This document shows positions 7,067-14,961 of a stretch of 50,943 bases of DNA, in pieces. The notes beneath the pieces were generated by a model that was not told where the DNA came from, made no database searches, and saw nothing but the letters and a program-made list of their open reading frames with translations. Each line of letters opens with the position of its first letter. Position 1 is the stretch's first letter. The DNA lies in assembly GCA_028704515.1 (NCBI GenBank), contig JAQWFH010000010.1, forward strand, positions 1 through 50,943, given 5' to 3'. The position numbers and the translations under genes are program-made. This stretch comes from Eubacteriales bacterium (GTDB lineage: Bacteria > Bacillota > Clostridia > Peptostreptococcales > Anaerovoracaceae).

Positions 7067-8014
7067 ATGAGCTTTTCAACGGATACAAAGGCCGAATTAT
7101 CCAGGATAGATCTCGAAAAAATGTGCTGCATGATGGCAGAAATTGCAGGCTTCATACGAATGTGCGGTGTGATAGGACTGCTGGGAAAGAACGGCATGAA
7201 GATTACACTTCCGAGTGAGAACCCCGCAATTGCAAGACATTACAAGAAATTAATAAAGGGGTATTTTGATGTGGATGCGTCGCTTGAAATAACTATGGGT
7301 GCAGGCTTTAAAAAAGGGCGCAAATACTTGCTTACTCTTGATGACAGGGAAGGCCAGAAGGCGGAGCCCATACTCAGAGAATCGGGAATACTCTCCATCA
7401 AAGAAGGTATGAATGTATTTACAGATGGTATATATGAAGGATTGATTAAGACGAAGTGCTGCAGAAAAGCTTATCTGAGAGGCCTATTCCTCGGCGGCGG
7501 GACTATTACAGATCCTGAAAAGGCATATCATATAGAATTCATATGCAACACAAGCGTTTTGGCAAACGATGTAAAAAAACTCATCAGCACCTTTGTGGAT
7601 CTATATCCCAGAATAACACAGAGGGGAAAGAACTATATTGTATATGTAAAGGAAGCCGATCAAGTTGCCGATATACTCAATATCCTGGGTGCGCACAATC
7701 AATTTTTCGTATTTGAGGATGTCAGGGTAACTAAGGAAATGAGAAACAAAGCGAACAGGCTGTCAAATTGCGACAACGCCAACATGGATAAAACATTGGA
7801 TGCCGCAAGCAAGCAGATAAAAGCTATTAACAAGATAAAAGAGGAAAAAGGGCTTGAATTTTTATCCGATAAACTGAGGGAGGCCGCTATACTCAGGGTA
7901 GAAAACCCAGAGTCAAGCTTGCAGGAGCTTGCAGATATGTGTGTACCTCCGATGAAAAAGTCGGGTCTAAATAACAGATTAAAAAAAATACATGAAATAG
8001 CGGACAAATTATAA
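7067..8014 (+). CDS. whiA: WhiA, sporulation/cell-division regulator
   Basis: WhiA-family DNA-binding proteins combine an N-terminal LAGLIDADG homing-endonuclease-like domain without nuclease activity and a C-terminal helix-turn-helix. The protein starts MSFSTDTKAELSRI, as WhiA proteins typically do. The segment CRKAYLRGLFLGGGTITDPEKAYH near 127-150 is the degenerate LAGLIDADG motif. The C-terminus SLQELADMCVPPMKKSGLNN is the recognition-helix region. Length 315 is normal. GAGGAG lies seven bases before the ATG. In Bacillus WhiA influences FtsZ assembly and in Actinobacteria it controls sporulation; the role here is inferred from family. It is separated from rapZ by the ridA and ABC genes and is followed closely by the HAD gene. 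Confidence 0.95.
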   Translation: MSFSTDTKAELSRIDLEKMCCMMAEIAGFIRMCGVIGLLGKNGMKITLPSENPAIARHYKKLIKGYFDVDASLEITMGAGFKKGRKYLLTLDDREGQKAEPILRESGILSIKEGMNVFTDGIYEGLIKTKCCRKAYLRGLFLGGGTITDPEKAYHIEFICNTSVLANDVKKLISTFVDLYPRITQRGKNYIVYVKEADQVADILNILGAHNQFFVFEDVRVTKEMRNKANRLSNCDNANMDKTLDAASKQIKAINKIKEEKGLEFLSDKLREAAILRVENPESSLQELADMCVPPMKKSGLNNRLKKIHEIADKL

Positions 8015-8028
8015 AAGTGGAGGGATGC

Positions 8029-8691
8029 ATGAGATATAAATGCTTAATACTTGATCATGATGATACAGCCGTAAAAAGTACGCCGGAGCTGCATTATCCG
8101 GCCTTTTGTGAGATTATGGAGCGTCTTAGACCGCGACATGAAGGATATTCGCTTGATAGCTTTATCCGCCTCTGCTTCGATCCGGGATTTGAGCAATTCT
8201 GTCGCAGAGAGCTTGGATTTACGGATAAAGAAATGCAAATGGAATATGAAATATGGAAAGCTTACATACAGGATAAGACACCGGCTTTTTACGACGGATT
8301 TCTTGATATGGTCAGAGAATTCCAGCAGCGTGGCGGATACATAAGCGTAATCTCTCTCTCGGAAAATACTGAGATAGAACGACATTATCGGGAAAACGGA
8401 ATAAAGCCGGACCTGGTTTATGGTTGGGAATATCCGGAGGAACAACGCAAGCCGAATCCGTATCCTATGATACAAACCTTGGAAAGCCTGAAACTCAAAC
8501 CAGCGGATTGCCTTATGGTAGACGACCTTAAGCTGGGATATGATATGGCTAAAGCCTGCGGTGTCGACTTTGCAGCAGCGGGATGGTCACATAGTCTCAT
8601 TCCCGGAATAATTGATTTTATGAAGGCAAATTCAAACTACTATTTTGATTCAGTCTACGAATTATCGAGATTTGTGTTTTCACGTGAATAA
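8029..8691 (+). CDS. HAD-superfamily hydrolase (phosphoglycolate-phosphatase-like)
   Basis: About 220 residues with all HAD motifs. Motif I is LDHDDTAV (nucleophile Asp8 in DxD), motif II is VISLSE near residue 107, the motif III lysine lies in RKPNPYP near 141, and motif IV is MVDDLKLGYDMA near 165. The cap region between motifs I and II is helical, as in subfamily I enzymes. I prefer the ATG at 8029, preceded by GGAGG with a five-base gap, over the in-frame GTG at 8017, which overlaps that ribosome-binding site. It probably shares the whiA transcript (15-base gap). The natural substrate is not deducible. Confidence 0.85.
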   Translation: MRYKCLILDHDDTAVKSTPELHYPAFCEIMERLRPRHEGYSLDSFIRLCFDPGFEQFCRRELGFTDKEMQMEYEIWKAYIQDKTPAFYDGFLDMVREFQQRGGYISVISLSENTEIERHYRENGIKPDLVYGWEYPEEQRKPNPYPMIQTLESLKLKPADCLMVDDLKLGYDMAKACGVDFAAAGWSHSLIPGIIDFMKANSNYYFDSVYELSRFVFSRE

Positions 8692-8723
8692 ACAAAATTT
8701 TAGATGAACGCATATTATTTTTA

Positions 8724-8732
8724 TGGTATAAT
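8724..8732 (+). promoter_or_regulatory. Extended -10 promoter element for pyrH
   Basis: TGG followed by a perfect TATAAT (8727-8732) is an extended -10 placed 58 bases before the pyrH start. The -35 is weak, with no good TTGACA at the expected distance. Confidence 0.5.
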
Positions 8733-8789
8733 ACAGTTTAGAAAATTAATACGGTATGTATTAGACTGTATAAACAAGGAGACCTTTGG

Positions 8790-9494
8790 ATGAAACCGAA
8801 ATATAAAAGAGTGATACTAAAAATAAGTGGAGAGGCCTTGGCAGGTGAAGATAAATTTGGCATCAATGAGGATATGCTGTGCACTGTAGCCGAGCAAGTT
8901 AAAGAAATTAAGGAGTTGGGTGTACAGATTGCCATAGTTGTCGGAGGTGGTAATTTCTGGAGAGGGCGCACCAGCAAGTCTATGGACAGAACAACGGCGG
9001 ATTATATGGGAATGCTTGCCACAGTAATAAACGCAATGGCATTGCAGGATTCTCTTGAAAATTTGGGACTTTCGGCAAGAGTCCAAACAGCTATCGAGAT
9101 GAGAGAAGTTGCAGAGCCGTACATAAGGCGTCGAGCTATCTCGGAGCTACAAAACGGAGATATCGTCATATTCGGAGCCGGAACAGGTAATCCCTTCTTT
9201 TCAACAGATACAACAGCCGCACTGAGGGCGGCCGAAATAGACGCGGATGTTATTCTTCTTGCAAAGAAAGTAGATGCTGTTTATTCCGATGATCCGGAAA
9301 AAAATTGTAACGCAATCAGGTATGAAAAACTTACGCATAAAGAGGTCCTTGAAAAAGGGCTGGGAGTTATGGATTCGACGGCATCATCTTTATGTATGGA
9401 TAACAATATAGACATTCATGTATTTGCTCTTGCCGAAAAGGGCAATATGCTCAAAGCTATATGTGGAGAAAAAATCGGCACAATTATAAGTTAA
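8790..9494 (+). CDS. pyrH: UMP kinase
   Basis: PyrH phosphorylates UMP to UDP with ATP, linking de novo pyrimidine synthesis to nucleotide pools. The amino-acid-kinase fold is recognised from KISGEALAG near residues 10-18, [11 protein letters not shown] near 50-60 and the ATP-binding stretch [19 protein letters not shown] near 138-156. Length 234 is typical. AAGGAGA precedes the ATG. It heads the pyrH-frr-uppS-cdsA-dxr-rseP-ispG-polC run; the usual upstream neighbours rpsB and tsf are absent here. Confidence 0.96.
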   Translation: MKPKYKRVILKISGEALAGEDKFGINEDMLCTVAEQVKEIKELGVQIAIVVGGGNFWRGRTSKSMDRTTADYMGMLATVINAMALQDSLENLGLSARVQTAIEMREVAEPYIRRRAISELQNGDIVIFGAGTGNPFFSTDTTAALRAAEIDADVILLAKKVDAVYSDDPEKNCNAIRYEKLTHKEVLEKGLGVMDSTASSLCMDNNIDIHVFALAEKGNMLKAICGEKIGTIIS

Positions 9495-9515
9495 AATTAA
9501 AAAAGGAGAAATGTT

Positions 9516-10073
9516 ATGAGTATTAATGTAAAGGAAGCTTTAAAGGAAAAGACTCTTAAAACTATTTCAGTTCTAAAAGAAGACCTGAACACTGTCAGAG
9601 CGGGCAGAGCTAACCCCGCATTAATTGAAAAAATCATGGTGGATTACTACGGAAATCCCACTCCGATTAAAAACATGTCAAATGTTTCGGTACCGGATCC
9701 GAGGACTCTCATGATATCTCCTTTCGACCCTAAGCTTATAGGAGACATCGAAAGAGCGATAAACATGGCAAACATTGGTATAATGCCGTCAAATGACGGG
9801 AAGAGCATAAGGCTCTCAATTCCTCAGGTCACTGAAGAAAGAAGAAAAGAGCTGACAAAGACCGTTAAAAAGATAGGTGAAGAATCAAAAATTGCCATAA
9901 GAAATATAAGAAGAGAAATGAATGACGAAACTAAAAGGCAAGAGAAAAACGGTGAGCTTACAGAGGATGATGTAAAAAGAGAATTGGACGAAATCCAAAA
10001 GGCAACAGACAAATCAATTAAAGAGATTGACGACGTCTGTGCTGCAAAGGAAAAAGAAATTTTGGAAGTATAA
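9516..10073 (+). CDS. frr: Ribosome recycling factor
   Basis: RRF, together with EF-G, splits post-termination ribosomes. The 185-residue length, the conserved RAGRANPALIEKIMVDYYG segment near residues 28-46, PDPRTLMISPFD near 66-77 and the long C-terminal helical region rich in Lys and Glu are diagnostic. AAAGGAGAA lies just before the ATG. It follows pyrH by 21 bases, the usual arrangement across Bacillota. Confidence 0.97.
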   Translation: MSINVKEALKEKTLKTISVLKEDLNTVRAGRANPALIEKIMVDYYGNPTPIKNMSNVSVPDPRTLMISPFDPKLIGDIERAINMANIGIMPSNDGKSIRLSIPQVTEERRKELTKTVKKIGEESKIAIRNIRREMNDETKRQEKNGELTEDDVKRELDEIQKATDKSIKEIDDVCAAKEKEILEV

Positions 10074-10091
10074 AAAACAAAAGATACAAGC

Positions 10092-10112
10092 GGCCGGTTT
10101 ATCCGGTCTCTT
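10092..10112 (+). terminator. Weak hairpin between frr and uppS
   Basis: GGCCGG (10092-10097) pairs with CCGGTC (10103-10108) around a five-base loop, followed by a short pyrimidine run. It could attenuate read-through or protect the frr 3' end. The T-tract is too poor for a strong terminator. Confidence 0.35.
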
Positions 10113-10139
10113 TACTTATGACAGGAGAGAAGTATTATT

Positions 10140-10862
10140 ATGCTTGATGCAGGACATATTCCACAGCATGTTGCAATTGTTATGGATGGTAACGGAAGAT
10201 GGGCGGACAAGAGAATGCTTCCCAAGATGGCGGGACATAATGCCGGAATGAAAGCAATGAAAGAAATAGTCAAATGTGCGGATCAGTTGGGGGTAAAATA
10301 CCTCACTGTATATGCATTTTCGACAGAAAACTGGAAACGATCCGTTGAGGAAGTATCCGGCATATTTAAACTGATAGTTATATACGTGGACAGCGAGCTG
10401 AAAGAACTTCATGGAAACAACGTCAATGTTTCTATTTTGGGAGATTACAGCATGCTTCCGAAGGATTCGGTTCAAAGGTTAGGTTATGCTATTGAGACGA
10501 CAAAGAACAATACAGGCCTCAGATTTAACATTGCTCTGAATTACGGAGGAAGGGACGAAATCAGCAGGGCGGTAAAATCCATAGCGGAAGAAGCGAAAGC
10601 GGGAACGCTTGAACTCCCTGATATAAATGAGGATACCATATCATCTAGGTTGTGGACGGGGTCACATCATGCTGATATCCCGGATCCCGAGTTGATTATA
10701 AGGACAAGCAACGAGATGCGCCTTTCGAATTTTTTGCTTTGGCAGAGTGCTTACAGTGAATTTGTATTTACGCAGACTCTCTGGCCTGATTTTACACCGG
10801 ATGAATTCAAGAGATGCATAATGGAATTTCAAGAAAGAAAAAGAAGGTTTGGAGGAAGATAA
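10140..10862 (+). CDS. uppS: Undecaprenyl diphosphate synthase (cis-isoprenyl transferase)
   Basis: UppS extends farnesyl diphosphate with isopentenyl diphosphate in cis to make the C55 lipid carrier for cell-wall polymers. The protein opens with HIPQHVAIVMDGNGRWA, containing the catalytic Asp and the diphosphate-binding loop. STENWKR near residues 60-66 and RTSNEMRLSNFLLWQSAY near 180-198 are the other signature motifs. Length 240 is typical. AGGAGAG sits upstream of the ATG. cdsA starts three bases after its stop. Confidence 0.97.
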   Translation: MLDAGHIPQHVAIVMDGNGRWADKRMLPKMAGHNAGMKAMKEIVKCADQLGVKYLTVYAFSTENWKRSVEEVSGIFKLIVIYVDSELKELHGNNVNVSILGDYSMLPKDSVQRLGYAIETTKNNTGLRFNIALNYGGRDEISRAVKSIAEEAKAGTLELPDINEDTISSRLWTGSHHADIPDPELIIRTSNEMRLSNFLLWQSAYSEFVFTQTLWPDFTPDEFKRCIMEFQERKRRFGGR

Positions 10863-10865
10863 CAG

Positions 10866-11645
10866 ATGAAAACAAGAGTTATATCCGGATTGATTATGCT
10901 CCCTCTTCTACTTGTGGTATATTTTGGGGGAATTGCTCTTACAATCGCTTGCATGCTTGTGGGTATAATTGGGGTAAAAGAATTTTACGGCGGTTTTCGC
11001 TCAATCAACATCAAGCCTAGCTATGCCATTGCACTCTTTAGCATAGCGTCGTTATATGCGTTAAATATGCTACAGGTAAAAGAAGAAGCTTATATGCATC
11101 TTTGGTTCTTCGGCGTAGTTCTTCTCAGCCTTATCTATTTGTTTAGAGTGGATTTTCGTGCTCTTGAAGATGGCATGGCAACGATTACAGGCATTTTCTA
11201 TGTCGTGTTTTTCTCATATCACGTTGTCCTTGTAGAACAATCCGAGTATTCGATACTGATATGGTTGATATTCCTTTCCGCTTTCGGAACAGATATAATG
11301 GCATATTTTTCGGGATATCTTTTTGGCAAGCACAAGCTATGCCCAAAGATAAGCCCAAAGAAGACGATAGAAGGATCTATTGGAGGAACACTGGGAAGTA
11401 TAATACTGTGCGTGGGCTTTGGCGCATTATTTGCGGAAGGCATCATCATACATTGTGCGGTAATAGGGCTTCTCGGCGGAATAATTTCGCAGCTTGGAGA
11501 CCTCACGGCTTCTATTTTTAAGCGCAAAATGGGGATTAAGGACTATGGGAATCTTATACCGGGTCACGGCGGTGTTCTAGACCGTTTCGACAGCGTACTT
11601 TTTACAGCTCCGATGGTATATTATTATATAATGTTAGTACTCTAA
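10866..11645 (+). CDS. cdsA: Phosphatidate cytidylyltransferase
   Basis: CdsA makes CDP-diacylglycerol from phosphatidate and CTP, the branch point of phospholipid synthesis. The 259-residue protein is very hydrophobic, with seven or eight predicted membrane helices. It ends with the CDP-DAG synthase signature: QLGDLTASIFKRKMGIKD near residues 205-222, then PGHGGVLDRFDS near 227-238, which contains the metal-binding Asp. The gene starts three bases after uppS. A cis-prenyl transferase followed by CdsA is a conserved lipid-precursor pair. Confidence 0.96.
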   Translation: MKTRVISGLIMLPLLLVVYFGGIALTIACMLVGIIGVKEFYGGFRSINIKPSYAIALFSIASLYALNMLQVKEEAYMHLWFFGVVLLSLIYLFRVDFRALEDGMATITGIFYVVFFSYHVVLVEQSEYSILIWLIFLSAFGTDIMAYFSGYLFGKHKLCPKISPKKTIEGSIGGTLGSIILCVGFGALFAEGIIIHCAVIGLLGGIISQLGDLTASIFKRKMGIKDYGNLIPGHGGVLDRFDSVLFTAPMVYYYIMLVL

Positions 11646-11660
11646 TAATGGGGGCATAAT

Positions 11661-12803
11661 ATGAAGAGGATTGCTATTCTCGGAAGTACAGGGTCTATCG
11701 GGACACAGGCTCTGGATATAATATCAAAAAATAGGGATAAATATACGGTAACGGCATTGTCTTGCGCGGATAGAATCGAAGAGCTTTCCAAGCAAATAGA
11801 ATTGTTTCGTCCGGAGATGATATCGGTTGCCAGGGAAGAAAGTGCGCGGATGCTGCAGGGTAGGTTTAAAGGTCTCGAAGTATATTTTGGCGAAGAAGGC
11901 CTTAACACAATTGCAGAATCCAATTGTGATATCCTTTTAAATTCACTTATGGGTATACGTGGTCTTGAGCCTACATACAGAGCGTTGAAAAGGGGCACGG
12001 ACATTGCTTTTGCGAACAAAGAGACACTCGTTGCGGGAGGGGATATCATAATGCGCGCGGCAAGGGAGAGCGGCGCATTAATGCTTCCGGTTGACAGCGA
12101 ACACAGTGCGATATTCCAATGCCTTCAGGGGAACCTAAACACCCCTGTGAGGCGAATAATTCTAACCGCATCGGGAGGACCATTCTTAGGGTTCAATCGC
12201 AAACAGCTCGAAAGCGTAACGCCTCAAATGGCACTGAAGCACCCAAAATGGCGAATGGGCAAGAAAATATCGATAGATTCGGCTACGATGATGAATAAGG
12301 GACTTGAAGTAATAGAAGCAAAATGGCTTTTTGATATATATGAAAATAATATTGATGTTGCCGTACACCCACAATCAATAATTCATTCGATGGTGGAATA
12401 CGAAGATAGTTCTATTATTGCACAACTGGGGCTGCCGGATATGAGAATACCGATAAGCTATGCATTTTCTTATCCGAACAGACTTGTTTCGAACGATATG
12501 CCTTCACTCAATTTTTTCGAGACGGCGTCAAAATTAACATTTGAAAAGCCTGATACTAAAACGTTCAGATGTCTTGATTTAGCGTATAAAGCGGTTTCGG
12601 CCGGAACTGCATATACTGTGGTGCTCAACGCTGCAAATGAAATTCTTGTAGAAGCATTTTTGGAGGGAAGAATAGGGTTTATTGATATTCAGGAAAATAT
12701 TGAGAGAATCTTGAACGCGGCTCGTATATCATCGGTTGAGTCAATAGATGATATAATGGCTTTGGATAGGGAAACAAGGATAGATACAAAGAGAATATTT
12801 TAA
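11661..12803 (+). CDS. dxr: 1-deoxy-D-xylulose-5-phosphate reductoisomerase
   Basis: Dxr (IspC) converts DXP to 2-C-methylerythritol 4-phosphate with NADPH, the first committed step of the MEP isoprenoid pathway. The NADPH-binding motif GSTGSIGTQALDII is at residues 8-21. Active-site motifs are PVDSEHSAIFQCL near 140-152 and HPKWRMGKKISIDSATMMN near 194-212. Length 380 is standard. The presence of dxr and ispG in the same run shows that the organism uses the MEP route. It is 15 bases after cdsA and nine bases before rseP. Confidence 0.97.
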   Translation: MKRIAILGSTGSIGTQALDIISKNRDKYTVTALSCADRIEELSKQIELFRPEMISVAREESARMLQGRFKGLEVYFGEEGLNTIAESNCDILLNSLMGIRGLEPTYRALKRGTDIAFANKETLVAGGDIIMRAARESGALMLPVDSEHSAIFQCLQGNLNTPVRRIILTASGGPFLGFNRKQLESVTPQMALKHPKWRMGKKISIDSATMMNKGLEVIEAKWLFDIYENNIDVAVHPQSIIHSMVEYEDSSIIAQLGLPDMRIPISYAFSYPNRLVSNDMPSLNFFETASKLTFEKPDTKTFRCLDLAYKAVSAGTAYTVVLNAANEILVEAFLEGRIGFIDIQENIERILNAARISSVESIDDIMALDRETRIDTKRIF

Positions 12804-12812
12804 GGGGAAAAT

Positions 12813-13826
12813 ATGACTATTATTTATGCAATTTTAATATTTTGTGTACTTATATTTGTCCATGAAGCAGGGCATTTTATTGCCGCAAAGCTTTGTGGAG
12901 TGAAAGTAAACGAATTCGCATTGGGGATGGGGCCGGCTCTCATAAAGAAACAAAAGGAAGAGACGCTTTATTCTCTTCGTGCTTTTCCGATTGGCGGGTT
13001 TTGTGCCATGGAGGGAGAGGATGAGGAATCCGGTGACCCGAGAGCCTTCAACAATAAGAAAGCATGGCAAAAGTCAATTATACTTATCGCCGGATCACTG
13101 ATGAATTTAATATTAGCCGTAGCGATTCTTGCAGGCGTGGCACTGTATATGGGAACACCTGTACCGGTAGTTTCTGAGTTCATGGAGGGAAGTCCTGCGC
13201 AAAAGGCGGGAATTGAAATCGGCGACACGGTTGCGGCGGTTGACGGACAAAAGGTTTACGAATGGGAAGATCTTAATCGCTTGATTGGTGAAAGCACAGG
13301 AGAGACGCTTGCCGTAACAGTTGTCGGAAAATCCGGCGCGGAGAAAACCGTCATCACAAATGTTTTGGTCGATGAGACAGGTCGCAGATTAATCGGATTT
13401 ATCCCAGAAAGAAGCCACAATGTAATGGCAGCAACAATAGACGGTGTAAAAGCCACAGGCAATATGACCGTAAGCATGGTAGATATATTGAGGCAGCTTT
13501 TCACAGGAGATGTTCCGGTATCGGATTTAAGCGGACCTGTGGGAATCGTTGCTATAGTAAACGACACGGCGCCTATGGGCTTCGTTTATATAGCTTATAT
13601 AGCAGCGCTTATAAGCCTCAACCTCGCTATAATAAATATGCTTCCTTTCCCCGCACTTGATGGTGGAAGGCTCGTATTTATAGCCATAAGGAAGGTTACG
13701 GGCAAGGCAATAACAGACGAGATTGAAGCAAGGGTTCACTTCGCGGGGATTATGCTGTTATTTGGATTAATGATTTATGTTACATGGAACGATATTTTAA
13801 AATTTGTAGTTCCGCTGTTTACATGA
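12813..13826 (+). CDS. rseP: Site-2 intramembrane metalloprotease RseP/RasP
   Basis: This 337-residue membrane protease cleaves transmembrane anti-sigma factors or signal-peptide remnants. The zinc motif HEAGH is near residues 17-21 in the first helix. A single PDZ domain spans about 105-180. The second active-site motif NMLPFPALDGGRL is near 276-288 in the penultimate helix. A single PDZ domain is usual for Gram-positive RasP. The start follows dxr by nine bases with AAGGGGAA as ribosome-binding site. It lies within the lipid and isoprenoid cluster as in most Bacillota. Confidence 0.95.
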   Translation: MTIIYAILIFCVLIFVHEAGHFIAAKLCGVKVNEFALGMGPALIKKQKEETLYSLRAFPIGGFCAMEGEDEESGDPRAFNNKKAWQKSIILIAGSLMNLILAVAILAGVALYMGTPVPVVSEFMEGSPAQKAGIEIGDTVAAVDGQKVYEWEDLNRLIGESTGETLAVTVVGKSGAEKTVITNVLVDETGRRLIGFIPERSHNVMAATIDGVKATGNMTVSMVDILRQLFTGDVPVSDLSGPVGIVAIVNDTAPMGFVYIAYIAALISLNLAIINMLPFPALDGGRLVFIAIRKVTGKAITDEIEARVHFAGIMLLFGLMIYVTWNDILKFVVPLFT

Positions 13827-13837
13827 TGGAGGACGCA

Positions 13838-14941
13838 ATGAGTTCTGTTAAGAGAAGAGAAACGAAGAAAGTATTTTGCGGCGCGGTTGCCATAGGTGGA
13901 AACGCGCCTATTTCAATTCAATCGATGACAAACACCCATACTTCCGATATAAAGGCTACGGTCAGCCAGATAAGAAGCCTTGCAGAGGCCGGTGCGCAAA
14001 TAGTGCGGCTTGCTGTTCCCGACAATGATGCGGCAAAGGCGTTCGAAAGCATAAAGAAAGAACTTCAAAAATATACTCAAACAAAAGACCTCCCTCTGGT
14101 GGCCGACATACACTTTGATTACAGGCTGGCGATACAATCAATCGTAAACGGTGCCGACAAGGTGAGGATAAATCCCGGCAATATCGGGGATGTCGATAGA
14201 ATAAAGGCAGTTGTCGATGCTGCATCTGAAAGAAACATTCCTATTAGAATAGGTGTAAACTCGGGCTCGCTGAAAAGAAACATCATTGAAAAATACGGAG
14301 GGGTAACAGCCGAGGGTCTTGTTGAAAGCGCGCTTGACAACATCAGAACCCTTGAGGACATAAACTTCGACAATATAGTCGTTTCTATAAAGTCTTCAGA
14401 TGTGATGATGAATTATGATGCTCATATTCTGCTTGCAAAGCACACAAATTATCCTATGCATATAGGCCTTACGGAGGCGGGAACGGCTACAAAAGGTAAG
14501 ATAAAATCAGCTGTGGGGCTTTCGCCGCTCTTGATCGAAGGAATCGGTGACACTATGAGGATTTCCTTGACGGGTGACCCTGTACAAGAAGTATATTTTG
14601 CGCGTGAAATTCTTGAAGCAATTGGGATACGAGGCAGCGGGATTCGCTTTGTATCGTGTCCTACGTGCGGTCGCACCGCCGTGGATTTAAATAAAATTGC
14701 ATTGCAGATCGAGAACGCACTTGCCCCTGTGACGGAGAGACGCAAGAACGCGGGAATGCGTGATTTAACAATTGCAATTATGGGATGCGCTGTAAATGGG
14801 CCGGGGGAAGCAAGAGAATCAGATTTGGGTGTAGCTTGCGGAGAAGGAAAAGGTGTAATCTTCGCTAAAGGAGAAATACTTTGTACTGTTGCAGAGGCTG
14901 ATATTGCAAACACAATAATAGAATTGGTAAAAAAACAGTAA
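13838..14941 (+). CDS. ispG: 4-hydroxy-3-methylbut-2-enyl diphosphate synthase (IspG)
   Basis: IspG is the 4Fe-4S enzyme that converts MEcPP to HMBPP near the end of the MEP pathway. The cluster cysteines are in SCPTCGRT near residues 268-275 and GCAVNGPGEARESD near 307-320. The TIM-barrel half starts near SIQSMTNTHTSD. The likely start is the ATG at 13838, preceded by GGAGG at 13828-13832, giving 367 residues. A longer in-frame start at 13784 would lie inside rseP and lacks a ribosome-binding site. In this lineage ispG directly precedes polC, with no proS between them. Confidence 0.96.
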   Translation: MSSVKRRETKKVFCGAVAIGGNAPISIQSMTNTHTSDIKATVSQIRSLAEAGAQIVRLAVPDNDAAKAFESIKKELQKYTQTKDLPLVADIHFDYRLAIQSIVNGADKVRINPGNIGDVDRIKAVVDAASERNIPIRIGVNSGSLKRNIIEKYGGVTAEGLVESALDNIRTLEDINFDNIVVSIKSSDVMMNYDAHILLAKHTNYPMHIGLTEAGTATKGKIKSAVGLSPLLIEGIGDTMRISLTGDPVQEVYFAREILEAIGIRGSGIRFVSCPTCGRTAVDLNKIALQIENALAPVTERRKNAGMRDLTIAIMGCAVNGPGEARESDLGVACGEGKGVIFAKGEILCTVAEADIANTIIELVKKQ

Positions 14942-14961
14942 CACGGAAAGGCTAGTTTGTA